The notes: a model not told the origin generated them from the sequence alone. Numbered from the stretch's first letter, positions 7,776 to 17,445 are shown. The stretch is DNA of 27,859 nucleotides from DATMXS01 sp050260275 (GCA_050260275.1 JBLNBX010000159.1:1-27859), one strand, 5' to 3'. Numbers and translations are program-made.

Positions 7776-9824
7776 ATGAAGTATTTCTCATTGGGGCGCG
7801 GAGTAGCTTTCAGGGCGATTTCCCTCTTCCGCACCCGGAAGCGCACTACGGCCCTGTTGATCGGGCTAATCTCGGTTTCTTCGGTACTCGATCTTGCCGT
7901 TCCGTTCATTACTCGCAGGCTGATCGACGGCTTCGTAGACTACTTCAGATCGCCATCAGGCTCGCCTGTCAGGCTCTTAGTGACCGCCGCAGCAGGCATT
8001 CTGGCGGCGATGCTGTGTACACGCGCCGTCAGGTCGCTCTACCAATACAGGCTCTTCAAGACCGTCACACAGATTGAGGACGAGGTCCGTTTCCAGGCCT
8101 ACGGAAACTACCTCAGGCTGCACGCGCTATATCATCACGAGGCCAACAGCGGCCAGCTCATCGGCCGTATCGACGCCGGCTGCGCGGCAATATTCTCCAT
8201 ACTGTTCGACATCTGCGGGCAGAGTCTCATCCCGCCCCTGTTCACGATCGCGGCGGTCATGGTTTCACTCGTTTCGCTGAGCCCGTGGGTGGCGCTGGCG
8301 GTGGTTCTTCCCGCGCCGGTGTATCTCATCGCCGTGCGCCGCATGACCGCGCGCATTTACGAGATTGAGCAGATTGGTTGCGAGCGCTTTGAAGAGGTGG
8401 CCAAGGAACGCTACGACGTCGCGGGCAACGTGATGACCGTCAAGCGCTTCGCTCAGGAACGCGCCGAGATGCTGCGCCAGCACGAGTTGCAGAGGCGCGC
8501 GCGCGAGGTGCAGTACCGCGGCGACCGCCAGTGGCTTCTGGTGGAAAACCTTCAGAACGCGATCGCCGCCATCGGACGCGTCGCGGTTGTCATCATCGCC
8601 GGATCGATGGTGCTCGCCGGCCGCCGCAGCGTGGGAGATTTCGTACTGCTGGTCTCTCTGGCCGAGATGGCCTATCATCCGGTCGCGCAGCTATCGATCA
8701 TTCTCCCGCAGCTCCGCCGCAGCCTCGCCCGTGCCGAGCGGCTGTTCGCCGTCATCGACGAGCGCCCCGCCATCGCCGACCCGCCAAACGCCAGGGTGCT
8801 CGCTCCCATGCGCGAAAGCGTAGAGTTCCGCAACGTCTGGTTCCGCTACCCCGGCGCGCAGGAGTGGGCGCTCAAGGGAGTCAGCCTGCGCGTGCCTGCC
8901 GGAGTCACCGTCGCGCTGGTCGGCCGCAGCGGCAGCGGCAAGACGACGTTCATCAACATGCTTCTGCGCATGTTCGACCCCGATGAGGGCGCGATCCTCA
9001 TCGATGGTGTAGACATACGCGACGTGACGCAGCGCAGTCTCCGCGAGCAGATCGCCATCGTGCCGCAGGACGTTGGACTCTTCTCCCGCAGTATCGCCGA
9101 AAACATCGAGTACGGCCGTCCGGGCGCTTCGCGGGCCGAAATCGCCGCCGCTGCCGCCATCGCACAGGCCGAGGAGTTCATAGCACGGACGGAGCACGGC
9201 TACGACACCATCGTCGGAGAGCGCGGCATCAAGCTCTCCGGCGGCGAGCGCCAGCGCATCGGTATTGCGCGCGCCGTCCTCCGCGACCCGCGCATCCTCA
9301 TCATGGACGAGGCCACCAGCCACCTCGACACCGAGAACGAGCGCCTGATCCAGGCAGCGACGCACAACGTCGTTAAGGGCCGGACCGCGTTCATCGTCGC
9401 GCACCGGCTCTCAACGATACTCCACGCGGATCTGATTGCCGTCTTCAACGCCGGCGCAATCGAGGCCGTCGGCACGCACGACCAGTTGCTCCAGACAAGC
9501 CCGACTTACTCGCGGCTATACTCTCTCTCTATCGCAAAGGACGAATCGCAGAGTCCCAGGCGGAGGCCGTTCCGGCCTGACCGGTCCGGCGGCGGCGCCC
9601 GCCGAACAGCCTCTTCTAGAACAGCACGCGCCACACGGTGTTCACCAGCGCGTGAGTCACCATGGCCGCCCGCACGCCGCGCCCTTCGATATACGCGCGC
9701 CCGTAGAATAGCCCGGCGAGCGCCGCCAGCGACGCGAACGTCCAGTTCGGGAATCCGCGGAACGGCAGGTGTACGAGACCGAAAATCACGGCCACCGCTA
9801 TCAGCGCCAGCGTTTCGCTCCTGA
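7776..9824 (+). CDS. ABC exporter, fused membrane and ATPase domains, with long antisense C-terminal tail
   Basis: A half-transporter of the MsbA/ABCB type: an N-terminal six-helix exporter domain (about 20-320) and a C-terminal ATPase. Walker A GRSGSGKTT starts at residue 383, signature LSGGERQR at 487, Walker B ILIMDEAT at 507, and the H-loop AHRLS near 542. The recognisable domain ends around residue 590 (LYSLSIAKDES). The frame then continues about 90 codons of Arg/Pro/Ser-rich sequence antisense to the convergent CPBP gene (209-nt overlap). This tail looks like read-through after a lost stop. The start ATG lacks a strong ribosome site. The substrate is unknown; lipids or peptides are usual for this group. 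Confidence 0.88.
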   Translation: MKYFSLGRGVAFRAISLFRTRKRTTALLIGLISVSSVLDLAVPFITRRLIDGFVDYFRSPSGSPVRLLVTAAAGILAAMLCTRAVRSLYQYRLFKTVTQIEDEVRFQAYGNYLRLHALYHHEANSGQLIGRIDAGCAAIFSILFDICGQSLIPPLFTIAAVMVSLVSLSPWVALAVVLPAPVYLIAVRRMTARIYEIEQIGCERFEEVAKERYDVAGNVMTVKRFAQERAEMLRQHELQRRAREVQYRGDRQWLLVENLQNAIAAIGRVAVVIIAGSMVLAGRRSVGDFVLLVSLAEMAYHPVAQLSIILPQLRRSLARAERLFAVIDERPAIADPPNARVLAPMRESVEFRNVWFRYPGAQEWALKGVSLRVPAGVTVALVGRSGSGKTTFINMLLRMFDPDEGAILIDGVDIRDVTQRSLREQIAIVPQDVGLFSRSIAENIEYGRPGASRAEIAAAAAIAQAEEFIARTEHGYDTIVGERGIKLSGGERQRIGIARAVLRDPRILIMDEATSHLDTENERLIQAATHNVVKGRTAFIVAHRLSTILHADLIAVFNAGAIEAVGTHDQLLQTSPTYSRLYSLSIAKDESQSPRRRPFRPDRSGGGARRTASSRTARATRCSPARESPWPPARRALRYTRARRIARRAPPATRTSSSGIRGTAGVRDRKSRPPLSAPAFRS

Positions 9825-10566
9825 ACCACCTCGTCGCCCACTCCTGCAATAGCCCGCGGACGAAGAACTCCTCCGTCAGCGCCACCACCAGGAGCATGCC
9901 AGCGAACGTCCCCACGGCCACCAGCGGAAACCGCCAGTCGGCCGGGTGCGGCCGGAAGCTCGCGAAACCGGAGATCCAGCCCACCGCGACGCCTAGCGGC
10001 AGAAATAGCGCGAAGTTCCGCGCGCCGGCGATCCACTCATTGCGCGTGGGCCAGGGCCCGAATCCCTTCACCGGCATCTTCGCGACGCTGAGCACCGCCA
10101 TCATGGCCAGGCGCGCCCACATGAGCCGGCCCAGTATGGACATCTCCAATTGCGGCCGCGGCTCGGGGTAAACGCCGTTAAACGGCTTCAGCAGCAGCCC
10201 GGCGGCCACGACGCACACGAACAGCACGTCAGTGGGCCGCCACACGGGCGCCACAACGTACCAGAACGAGACGAGCGCCGCGAGCCCCGCCACTACAGCG
10301 AAATGTGCCCAACTGAAACGCCCCAGTGGGACCGTGCACAGCAGGTAGGGCGCTACGCCGCTCGCGGCCATCCACAGCGGCAGCGGCCTCGCGTACCGCT
10401 CCACGCGCTTGCGGGCGCTCTCCGTGACCGTGGCGAGGTAGAGCGCGGCCTCAACCAGAGCGGCTGCCAGCAGAGGCACGCCGAGCGCCGCGGGTATACT
10501 CAAGGAATAGATGTACAGCAGTCCGGCGGCCCCGGCCGCTAGCAGAATTATCAGCGCGTTCCTCAA
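9616..10566 (-). CDS. CPBP-family intramembrane metalloprotease
   Basis: A polytopic membrane protein with the three CPBP (type II CAAX prenyl endopeptidase-like, Abi) motifs in order near the C-terminus: TEEFFVRG (glutamate pair and Arg), FGLVHLPF (first His) and VTHALVNT (last His). About eight hydrophobic segments are visible. The frame is open back to an ATG at 10674, but that extension is Ala/Arg-rich and lies inside the coding sequence of the divergent secreted protein. I chose the TTG at 10566, which starts right before the first membrane helix (RNALIILLAAG); no clear Shine-Dalgarno supports it. Bacterial CPBP proteins serve in peptide processing, bacteriocin immunity or envelope stress; the role here is unknown. 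Confidence 0.8.
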   Translation of the reverse strand: MRNALIILLAAGAAGLLYIYSLSIPAALGVPLLAAALVEAALYLATVTESARKRVERYARPLPLWMAASGVAPYLLCTVPLGRFSWAHFAVVAGLAALVSFWYVVAPVWRPTDVLFVCVVAAGLLLKPFNGVYPEPRPQLEMSILGRLMWARLAMMAVLSVAKMPVKGFGPWPTRNEWIAGARNFALFLPLGVAVGWISGFASFRPHPADWRFPLVAVGTFAGMLLVVALTEEFFVRGLLQEWATRWFRSETLALIAVAVIFGLVHLPFRGFPNWTFASLAALAGLFYGRAYIEGRGVRAAMVTHALVNTVWRVLF

Positions 10567-10573
10567 AGGCTTA

Positions 10574-11314
10574 ATGGTAGCATCCGCGCTCGGCGCGGCC
10601 TTCGCGTTCCAGGCGCCTCCCGAACTGGCAAAGCGCGTGGCCGAGCGCGCCGCCGAGACCCGCGCTGCCCGCAACCATTACACCTACCGCCAGTCACTCC
10701 TCGTAGAGGAGTTGAACCCGAACGGCACGCCGGCCGGCCGCTACGAGGAAAAACGCGAGGTTATCTTCTCACCCGAGACCGGCCGCACCGAGCGCCTGAT
10801 TGGCAGCCCCATCTCCACGCTGAAGCGGCTCGCACTCACGCCGGAAGATTTCGCCGACGTGCGCGACATCCAGCCCTTTCTGTTCGACGCCGAACAGCTC
10901 TGGTCCTACCGCACCGATTTCAAGGGCGAGGAAAAGATCGACGGCGTGGATTGCTGGATATTGCAGGTGGGCCCGCGCCAGATCCTGGATGGACAGCGCC
11001 TTTTCGAAGGCCTGATCTGGGTGGATAAGAAGGACTACTCCATCGTCCGCACGTTCGGCAAGGCCGTTCCCGATCTCCGTAGCTACAGTGGTTCGGAGAA
11101 CCTGTTCCCGCGCTTCACGACTTTCTGGGAGCCCGTCGAAGGCGGGTTCCGTTTCCCTGTGCTCACGCGCGGCGACGACCAGCTCGCCTTCCGCCTCGGC
11201 GCGCAGCGCATCCGGCTCACCATTCGCTACACCGACTACAAGCGTTTCGGCGCCGAGACCAGCATCAAGTTCGGCGGAGAAGCTGACCGGGAGGATCCGG
11301 CCCCTCCCAAATAG
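10574..11314 (+). CDS. Secreted LolA-like (outer-membrane lipoprotein-sorting-type) protein, acidobacterial
   Basis: A 246-residue exported protein. I take the ATG at 10574 (AAAGG 4 nt upstream), which gives a short signal peptide (MVASALGAAFAFQ). The longer frame from 10511 adds 21 unneeded residues. The mature part is strand-rich: YTYRQSLLVEEL, then EEKIDGVDCWILQVGPRQ, FEGLIWVDKKDYSIVRTFGKAVPD, ENLFPRFTTFWEPVEGGFRFP. This pattern of a modified-residue-independent beta half-barrel resembles LolA/LppX-like lipid carriers and is very common in Acidobacteriota as a conserved secreted family. Lipid binding is inference. Its start codon is only 7 nt from the proposed CPBP start on the other strand. 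Confidence 0.75.
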   Translation: MVASALGAAFAFQAPPELAKRVAERAAETRAARNHYTYRQSLLVEELNPNGTPAGRYEEKREVIFSPETGRTERLIGSPISTLKRLALTPEDFADVRDIQPFLFDAEQLWSYRTDFKGEEKIDGVDCWILQVGPRQILDGQRLFEGLIWVDKKDYSIVRTFGKAVPDLRSYSGSENLFPRFTTFWEPVEGGFRFPVLTRGDDQLAFRLGAQRIRLTIRYTDYKRFGAETSIKFGGEADREDPAPPK

Positions 11315-11616
11315 GCGCGCCCGGGCTGCCTCACGTATCTACCTCTCTGGTGACGGCCTTTTCTGAGCGGAAGAGTGATTTGAGACTCGCGCGGCGCTGA
11401 GGCGCTGGATCAACGGGGCCGCGCTTCAGCGTCCAGGACGGAGCTTCGGGGCAGCCTTGATGTGAGTGCCGCTTGCGATGTCCGCAGCCGGACCGCCAGG
11501 CTTCTGCGTGGCGCGCCCGTGTGCGGCAGGCCGGAAGGCCCGGGCGCAACACAAGCCCAGTATCTACAAATGAAAAAAGGGGCGTCCCGAAGGACGCCCC
11601 TTTTTACTGCGACAAT
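11315..11616. other. 302-nt gap between convergent genes, with degenerate palindromes and a terminator
   Basis: The gap lies between the LolA-like gene (+) and the receptor gene (-). It has no supportable gene. An imperfect long hairpin is seen (GGCGCTGAGGCGC near 11393-11405 against GCGCTTCAGCG near 11421-11431), containing the same CGC-TTCA-GCG core as clusters A and B; it may be a decayed repeat copy. The right end carries the strong terminator listed separately. Confidence 0.45.
11573..11606 (-). terminator. Bidirectional rho-independent terminator after the receptor gene
   Basis: A perfect 9-bp stem (GGGGCGTCC 11579-11587, GGACGCCCC 11592-11600) has six A on the left and five T on the right, so it can work in both directions. 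Read on the minus strand it has a UUCG tetraloop and a run of six U, and lies 11 nt past the receptor stop codon. It is about 260 nt past the LolA-like gene on the other strand. Confidence 0.92.
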
Positions 11617-14600
11617 CTAGAACGTGAACTTCACCATGAAACGGCCGTTGAAACCCCGGTTAAACAGGGTCTCTTTTCCGAAGCGCGGGTCAAGCGCGAA
11701 GGCGCCATCGGGAACCTCAGCGAGCAGAGCCCGCCAGTCGTATCCCTTGCTCAGGTCGACACCGCTGAGATCGATGCCCGAGCTGCTATAGCGGTCCTCG
11801 CGGTTGTACCGGTCGCCGATGTACTGCGCCGTCTTCTGGTTGAAGAGGTTGAACATCTCAAACTGGAAACGGAGCCGTTTCGATTCACCCATCTTGACTT
11901 CGTGAGCTACCACGAGGTCGGTCTGGCTGAAAACCGGCGTGCGACCCATGTCTCCACGGCCATTCACGTAGATCGGAATGTGGTTCACGGAGGTGACCTG
12001 GGTCGTCACCGGCGTGCCGCTGGAAACGCGGAAGAACCCGCCGATCTCCGTCCCGAAGCTGAACAACTTTGCGCCGTAGAACTTGAACACGTGCGGCCGA
12101 TCCGTCGGAAGGCGGCCCTCGATATACTTGCCGTTGGCGTCATAGCTCGCCTCATCGAGATCGTAATACCGGTTCGCGTTGCTACCCGGCCGCGCGGTGG
12201 ATCCGAAGAACGACTGGTTGCTGGAATAGGCGGTATCGAACGGCAGGACCTCGTCCGTGCTCTGGAGTCCGGCGTAATTGCCCCACAGTCTGCTGACCAC
12301 GTAGCTGGCGTTGGCCAACCATCCGCCCCTGAACCGGCGTGTGATGGATGCCTCGAAGGCGTCGTACACGCGCTTGGGTTTGGGCATCCTGTAGGTGCAG
12401 ACGCCGTTTATCTCTTTGTCGCAGGTTGCGCCGGAAACCGGGCCGTACTCATACATGCCCTCGCCCGGGTTCCCGTAACGATAGACCTCATCACCGTTCT
12501 CGTCCAGCGCACCGAAGTCCTCGATCGTGCGGACCAGACTGTTGTGTACGTAGTGCAGCGCCAGCACCGTGCCCGGCTTCAACTCGTACTCAAAGCCGAC
12601 GTTGGTCATCTCGGTGCTCATGGGCTTCACGTTGGGATCGAGGTACTCGAATCCCGGCGTCCGCCAATTGCGATACTCGGACACCCAGAGGTTTTGTCCA
12701 GGAAGGTTGCTGAGGCCCAGGTTGAAAACGTCCAGCGTGTCCAACGTCCTGTAGTAGGTGTGCCAGACGTCCGCGCCGAAGGTGCCCCGGGCAAGGTCGT
12801 ACTTCGTCCAGTCGAAATACCTGCCCCAGCTTGCGTAGATCTTCGCCCTGCCGTCCCCGAACAGGTCAAAGCTGGCGCCCAGGCGAGGAGCGAGCTTATC
12901 GCCAAACCCGAACCTGAAGGCGTAATCCTTAACATCGCGCTGGAACGAGGGAATGGTTTCCCGCTCGGTCCGAAGTCCGATGTTCAGGGTCAGGCGGGGG
13001 TGGATGCGCCACGAGTCCTGGAAGTACAGATGGAAGATGTTGCCGCCCGTAGAGCCGCCACTGTATCCATCGTGCACTGCGTAGTAGCCGTAAGTGCCCA
13101 TGCGCCCATCGGTCCACGGCGTGCCCCAGAAAAGCTGGACGTAACCCTCGGGTCCGTACCAGGAGTCGACCAGCTTGTTTACATTCTTCTGGTCGCCAAT
13201 GCCGAACTTGAAGTTGTGCTGACCACCGAAGTTCACGAACTGAGCGTAGTCGGCCTGCACATAGGACCGCGTGGTGATGTCATACAACACGCGGCCGGGC
13301 GAAGGTGTGCCGTAATTGGTCGGCTGCCGGAGTTCGGGAGGCAGATTCTCCATCCCTACTGACGATGAAGCCCAGCGGACCAGGGTTGCGGTGGGCGTGC
13401 CGGTGTCCTTGTAGTTGAGGTAATAACGGCCGGCCTTCACGCTCACCAGGCCGGTGTTGCTGATCGCATAGTCCACCTGTCCGGTATAGCTCTGCTCCGG
13501 CTGGAAGTATCCAAGATTCTTGTAGGACTGGGCTGTCGTGTAAGGAGTTGCGCTGACGTTCGGAGCCGCGCCGTTGTAGGCGGGATGGGATCCTGTCAGC
13601 ACCGTCGGCGTGTAAAGCCAGGTGAAGTTGGTACGAAGGCGGGAAGTCGGGTCGAACGAGATCTTGTTGAACCAGCTCATGTAGTTCGCTTTGCGCTTCA
13701 TGGTGTCCGGCGTCTGTCCGTTGTCGAACAGATAGTCCCGCTCGGACCGCTGCCATCTGGGCGCAAAGGACGTGTAGAAGAACAACTTGTTCGGGACGAT
13801 AGGTCCGCCGAGCGAACCGCCGAAGTCGTGCCAGGAAGTCCGGTCCTCACTGTCCTGTATGTACCGCACCGTCATCTGGTCGGCGGGGTCCAGATTAAGC
13901 CGCTTAACGGGCTGGGCGTTGAACTTGCTTCCGTAGTAGTAGTAATGGATACTGCCGTGGAAATCGTTGCCGCCCGATTTCGTGATGGCGCTGACAACGC
14001 CTCCCAGCGCGCCGCCGTACTCGGCCTCCAGACCGCCCGTCTTCACCTGCACTTCCTGCAAGTGCTCGAGCACTGCCTCCTGGCGAGCGCTACCGTCAAT
14101 CACGCTGTTGATTGAGATGCCATCGACGAGGTAGCTGTTCTCCGCACCGCTTGCACCGTTAATCTGATACCCCGACTCGATAACGCCGGTATTCACCGAG
14201 GGCGACATCAACGCCATCCCCTGGAAACCACGGGTCTTGGGAAGCATGTCGAACTCCTCGGCAGTGACGTTGTGGGCCACCAGCGTGCTTGTGGTATCGA
14301 CGGTAACGGCCGCATCGGAAACCTCGATGGTCTGCGTCAGTGCGCCGACCTCAAGGGTTGCGTTGACGGTCGTCGTGCGTCCGACCAGGATCAGCACATC
14401 AGGCGCCTCGAACCTCGAGAAGCCGCTCTTCTCGACAACGACCGTGTAGCGGCCGCTTTCCAGTTCGCGCACCATGAAGCCGCCGTCCGCGCGGCTGGTG
14501 GTCGTCGCTTCGCGCCCTGTCGCGGTGTTCGTTACTGTGATCGTTGCGTCGGGCAGCACCGCGCCGCTCGCGTCTCTGGCGGTGCCGACCAAACTCCCGA

Positions 14601-14721
14601 ACCTCTCCTGGCCCACGGCGGGCAGGATGGCCAACATGATCGCCAGCACACATGCCCAGAGGAGAGGCGTGCTCGGGCGGAGTCTGTTGTCCACAAGCAA
14701 TTTCTTGCCTAAATAGCCCAT
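11617..14721 (-). CDS. Oar-like TonB-dependent outer-membrane receptor with carboxypeptidase-regulatory domain
   Basis: A 1,034-residue outer-membrane protein. I use the ATG at 14721 (AGGAG 9 nt upstream), not the TTG 69 nt earlier. Order of parts: signal peptide ending near AVGQ; CarboxypepD_reg domain (GSLVGTARDASGAVLPDATI to about residue 130); plug-like domain (QINGASGAENSYLVDG, EYGGALGGVVSAITKSGGNDFHG); then a large barrel of alternating strands ending in Phe (FMVKFTF), the usual BAM signal. This is the Oar/TonB-dependent family greatly expanded in Acidobacteriota, thought to take up oligosaccharides or peptides. No TonB box is clear and no degradative enzyme is adjacent, so the ligand is unknown. 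The terminator and leader hairpin are annotated separately. Confidence 0.9.
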   Translation of the reverse strand: MGYLGKKLLVDNRLRPSTPLLWACVLAIMLAILPAVGQERFGSLVGTARDASGAVLPDATITVTNTATGREATTTSRADGGFMVRELESGRYTVVVEKSGFSRFEAPDVLILVGRTTTVNATLEVGALTQTIEVSDAAVTVDTTSTLVAHNVTAEEFDMLPKTRGFQGMALMSPSVNTGVIESGYQINGASGAENSYLVDGISINSVIDGSARQEAVLEHLQEVQVKTGGLEAEYGGALGGVVSAITKSGGNDFHGSIHYYYYGSKFNAQPVKRLNLDPADQMTVRYIQDSEDRTSWHDFGGSLGGPIVPNKLFFYTSFAPRWQRSERDYLFDNGQTPDTMKRKANYMSWFNKISFDPTSRLRTNFTWLYTPTVLTGSHPAYNGAAPNVSATPYTTAQSYKNLGYFQPEQSYTGQVDYAISNTGLVSVKAGRYYLNYKDTGTPTATLVRWASSSVGMENLPPELRQPTNYGTPSPGRVLYDITTRSYVQADYAQFVNFGGQHNFKFGIGDQKNVNKLVDSWYGPEGYVQLFWGTPWTDGRMGTYGYYAVHDGYSGGSTGGNIFHLYFQDSWRIHPRLTLNIGLRTERETIPSFQRDVKDYAFRFGFGDKLAPRLGASFDLFGDGRAKIYASWGRYFDWTKYDLARGTFGADVWHTYYRTLDTLDVFNLGLSNLPGQNLWVSEYRNWRTPGFEYLDPNVKPMSTEMTNVGFEYELKPGTVLALHYVHNSLVRTIEDFGALDENGDEVYRYGNPGEGMYEYGPVSGATCDKEINGVCTYRMPKPKRVYDAFEASITRRFRGGWLANASYVVSRLWGNYAGLQSTDEVLPFDTAYSSNQSFFGSTARPGSNANRYYDLDEASYDANGKYIEGRLPTDRPHVFKFYGAKLFSFGTEIGGFFRVSSGTPVTTQVTSVNHIPIYVNGRGDMGRTPVFSQTDLVVAHEVKMGESKRLRFQFEMFNLFNQKTAQYIGDRYNREDRYSSSGIDLSGVDLSKGYDWRALLAEVPDGAFALDPRFGKETLFNRGFNGRFMVKFTF

Positions 14722-14768
14722 ATCCTTACACTCCTGTGCGGGGTTCAGATTTCTTAAAGCCTTGGCGG

Positions 14769-14792
14769 CTTTGAGACCCCTTAATCTCAAAG
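14769..14792 (-). promoter_or_regulatory. Hairpin in the leader of the receptor gene
   Basis: A perfect 8-bp inverted repeat (CTTTGAGA 14769-14776, TCTCAAAG 14785-14792) has an 8-nt loop that reads TTAAGGGG on the transcribed strand. One more G-C pair and, past a one-base bulge, three further pairs can extend it. It lies 48-71 nt upstream of the start codon, and there is no T tract, so it is not a simple terminator. It could be an mRNA-stability or protein-binding element; which is unknown. Confidence 0.45.
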
Positions 14793-14815
14793 CGCCACGA
14801 GACGCCCTTGGTGAT

Positions 14816-14846
14816 ACACTAGGGCTACCTCGCAGATAGTGGTCAA
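14816..14846 (-). promoter_or_regulatory. Possible promoter of the receptor gene
   Basis: On the minus strand, TTGACC (14841-14846) and TAGTGT (14816-14821) are separated by 19 nt, giving a leader of about 85-90 nt that would contain the hairpin. The -35 is good, the spacing long and the -10 weak, so this is a candidate only. Confidence 0.25.
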
Positions 14847-14911
14847 GTTTGGCAGAAGCACTCTTGGGGCCAAACTGATCACCCTCGCAAACTCCTGCAA
14901 TTACACCATTT

Positions 14912-14936
14912 GAGGTGGGGTTACAAATACCACCTC
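14912..14936. promoter_or_regulatory. Inverted repeat, possible operator
   Basis: GAGGTGG (14912-14918) and CCACCTC (14930-14936) form a perfect 7-bp inverted repeat around an AT-rich 11-nt centre (GGTTACAAATA). A two-turn dyad of this size fits a dimeric repressor site or a small hairpin. It lies between the receptor promoter candidate and the small frame at 14974, so it could control either. Confidence 0.3.
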
Positions 14937-14973
14937 TCTTCGATTCAGAAGAAGGCCTTACTGAATTCTGGAG

Positions 14974-15120
14974 ATGAACATTTCTAAATCATCACCCGTC
15001 AGTGATAGCCCCCAGGAAAAGCTCGAGTCCCTCCGCCTCCGCTTCCTTTCCCTGAACCCCTGCCTGGTGCGGATCCGAACATACATGTGCTCCGATCCGC
15101 CCGGTTACAGCGGCTGGTGA
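14974..15120 (+). CDS. Candidate small protein (48 aa)
   Basis: An ATG at 14974 is preceded directly by GGAG (no spacer, which is poor). The frame runs 48 codons. The start is Ser-rich (MNISKSSPVSDS), then comes an amphipathic stretch (QEKLESLRLRFLSLN), then two cysteines (NPCLVRIRTYMC) and a Gly/aromatic end (PPGYSGW). The composition is more protein-like than a random frame in GC-rich DNA, and a second tiny frame follows 7 nt later. I do not recognise a family. A precursor peptide, a leader peptide or chance are all possible. Confidence 0.3.
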   Translation: MNISKSSPVSDSPQEKLESLRLRFLSLNPCLVRIRTYMCSDPPGYSGW

Positions 15121-15127
15121 GGCTGCG

Positions 15128-15211
15128 ATGGCCAGCCGTATCGAGCGCAGCACTGCACGACCTCAAGGTACTACCGGCACCGTCCCGGTACAGTGCGCCG
15201 GCATTTTGTAA
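15128..15211 (+). CDS. Very short candidate frame (27 aa)
   Basis: It starts at ATG 15128, 7 nt after the stop of the 48-codon frame, and reads MASRIERSTARPQG then TTGTVPVQCAGIL. There is no clear ribosome site, so translation would depend on coupling to the frame before it. It could easily be chance. Confidence 0.12.
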   Translation: MASRIERSTARPQGTTGTVPVQCAGIL

Positions 15212-15351
15212 CCAAGTTACTGGCGCCGAGGTATTCTAGCACCTATTACAGCGCCGCCGGTATCAGTTTTTTGTTTAAGCTCCATCAGATCGCAACTGGC
15301 ATGGCGGCAGGTCCCTGGAGTGTTCGCGGAAGTAACGCCGAGGCCGGGCGC

Positions 15352-15390
15352 ACAAACAGAAAACGCCGCCCCGGGTCTCCCCGGAGCGGC
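15352..15390 (-). terminator. Rho-independent terminator of groES-groEL
   Basis: GCCGCCCCGG (15365-15374) pairs with CCGGAGCGGC (15381-15390) with one mismatch, around a 6-nt loop. On the minus strand the stem is followed by GTTTTCTGTTTG, a T-rich tail. It lies about 32 nt past the groEL stop. Confidence 0.8.
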
Positions 15391-15421
15391 GCTCAACGGC
15401 TTGGATTCAAACGGCTACGGC

Positions 15422-17050
<1,629 letters not shown>

Positions 17051-17071
17051 GTGTCTCGTATCCTCCTGGTC

Positions 17072-17371
17072 TTACTTGTTCGCGCCTTCGAGGATGCCGA
17101 GCACCTCGTCCTCGCGCATAATCACGTACTCTTCGCCGTCAATCTTGATCTCGTTGCCGGAATACTTGCCGAACAGCACCCGATCGCCAACCTTAACGTC
17201 GAGAGGGGCAAGCTTACCATCGTCCAGCCGTTTCCCTTTACCGGCGGCGACTACCTCGCCTTCCTGCGGCTTCTCTTTGGCGGTATCGGGGATTATGATC
17301 CCGCCCTGCATCTGTTCTTTTTGTTCGATGCGCTTCACGACAATGCGGTCGTAGAGCGGCCGAATGTTCAT
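17072..17371 (-). CDS. groS: Co-chaperonin GroES (Cpn10)
   Basis: A 99-residue lid of the GroEL chamber, complete from NIRPLYDRIVVKR to the C-terminal VLGILEG. The mobile loop that contacts GroEL is visible (QKEQMQGGIIIPDTAKEKPQ, about 17-36), and VGDRVLFGKYSGNEIKIDGEEY follows as usual. GGAGG lies 6 nt before the ATG, a strong ribosome site. It is the first gene of the groES-groEL operon, with a leader of about 75 nt that begins with a hairpin. Confidence 0.98.
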   Translation of the reverse strand: MNIRPLYDRIVVKRIEQKEQMQGGIIIPDTAKEKPQEGEVVAAGKGKRLDDGKLAPLDVKVGDRVLFGKYSGNEIKIDGEEYVIMREDEVLGILEGANK

Positions 17372-17410
17372 GCGTGTCCTCCGTTTTGTCCGGTTGGGTT
17401 ACTCCGATTG

Positions 17411-17445
17411 GGTCCGGAGCCCTCTTTTAGCAGCCGTTCCGGACC
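17411..17445 (-). promoter_or_regulatory. 5'-terminal stem-loop of the groES-groEL mRNA
   Basis: A perfect 8-bp inverted repeat (GGTCCGGA 17411-17418, TCCGGACC 17438-17445) has a 19-nt loop. Given the promoter at 17454-17483, transcription should start near 17447, so the mRNA would begin within a few bases of this stem. Stems at the extreme 5' end commonly protect mRNA from decay. Confidence 0.5.

Larger units (their letters stand above)
14791..15421. other. 630-nt region without a large gene between the receptor leader and groEL
   Basis: The stretch is less GC-rich than its surroundings, especially 14860-15000 and 15200-15300. It contains the putative receptor promoter, an inverted repeat at 14912-14936, two very short plus-strand frames (14974-15120 and 15128-15211), a TACCGG/CCGGTA inverted repeat at 15172-15190, a run of six T near 15270 and the groEL terminator. 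I do not recognise any structured RNA family here. Confidence 0.5.

Noticed and set aside
11473..13362. 629-codon open frame on the plus strand
   Set aside because: Antisense to the receptor gene and running through its terminator; no domain seen.
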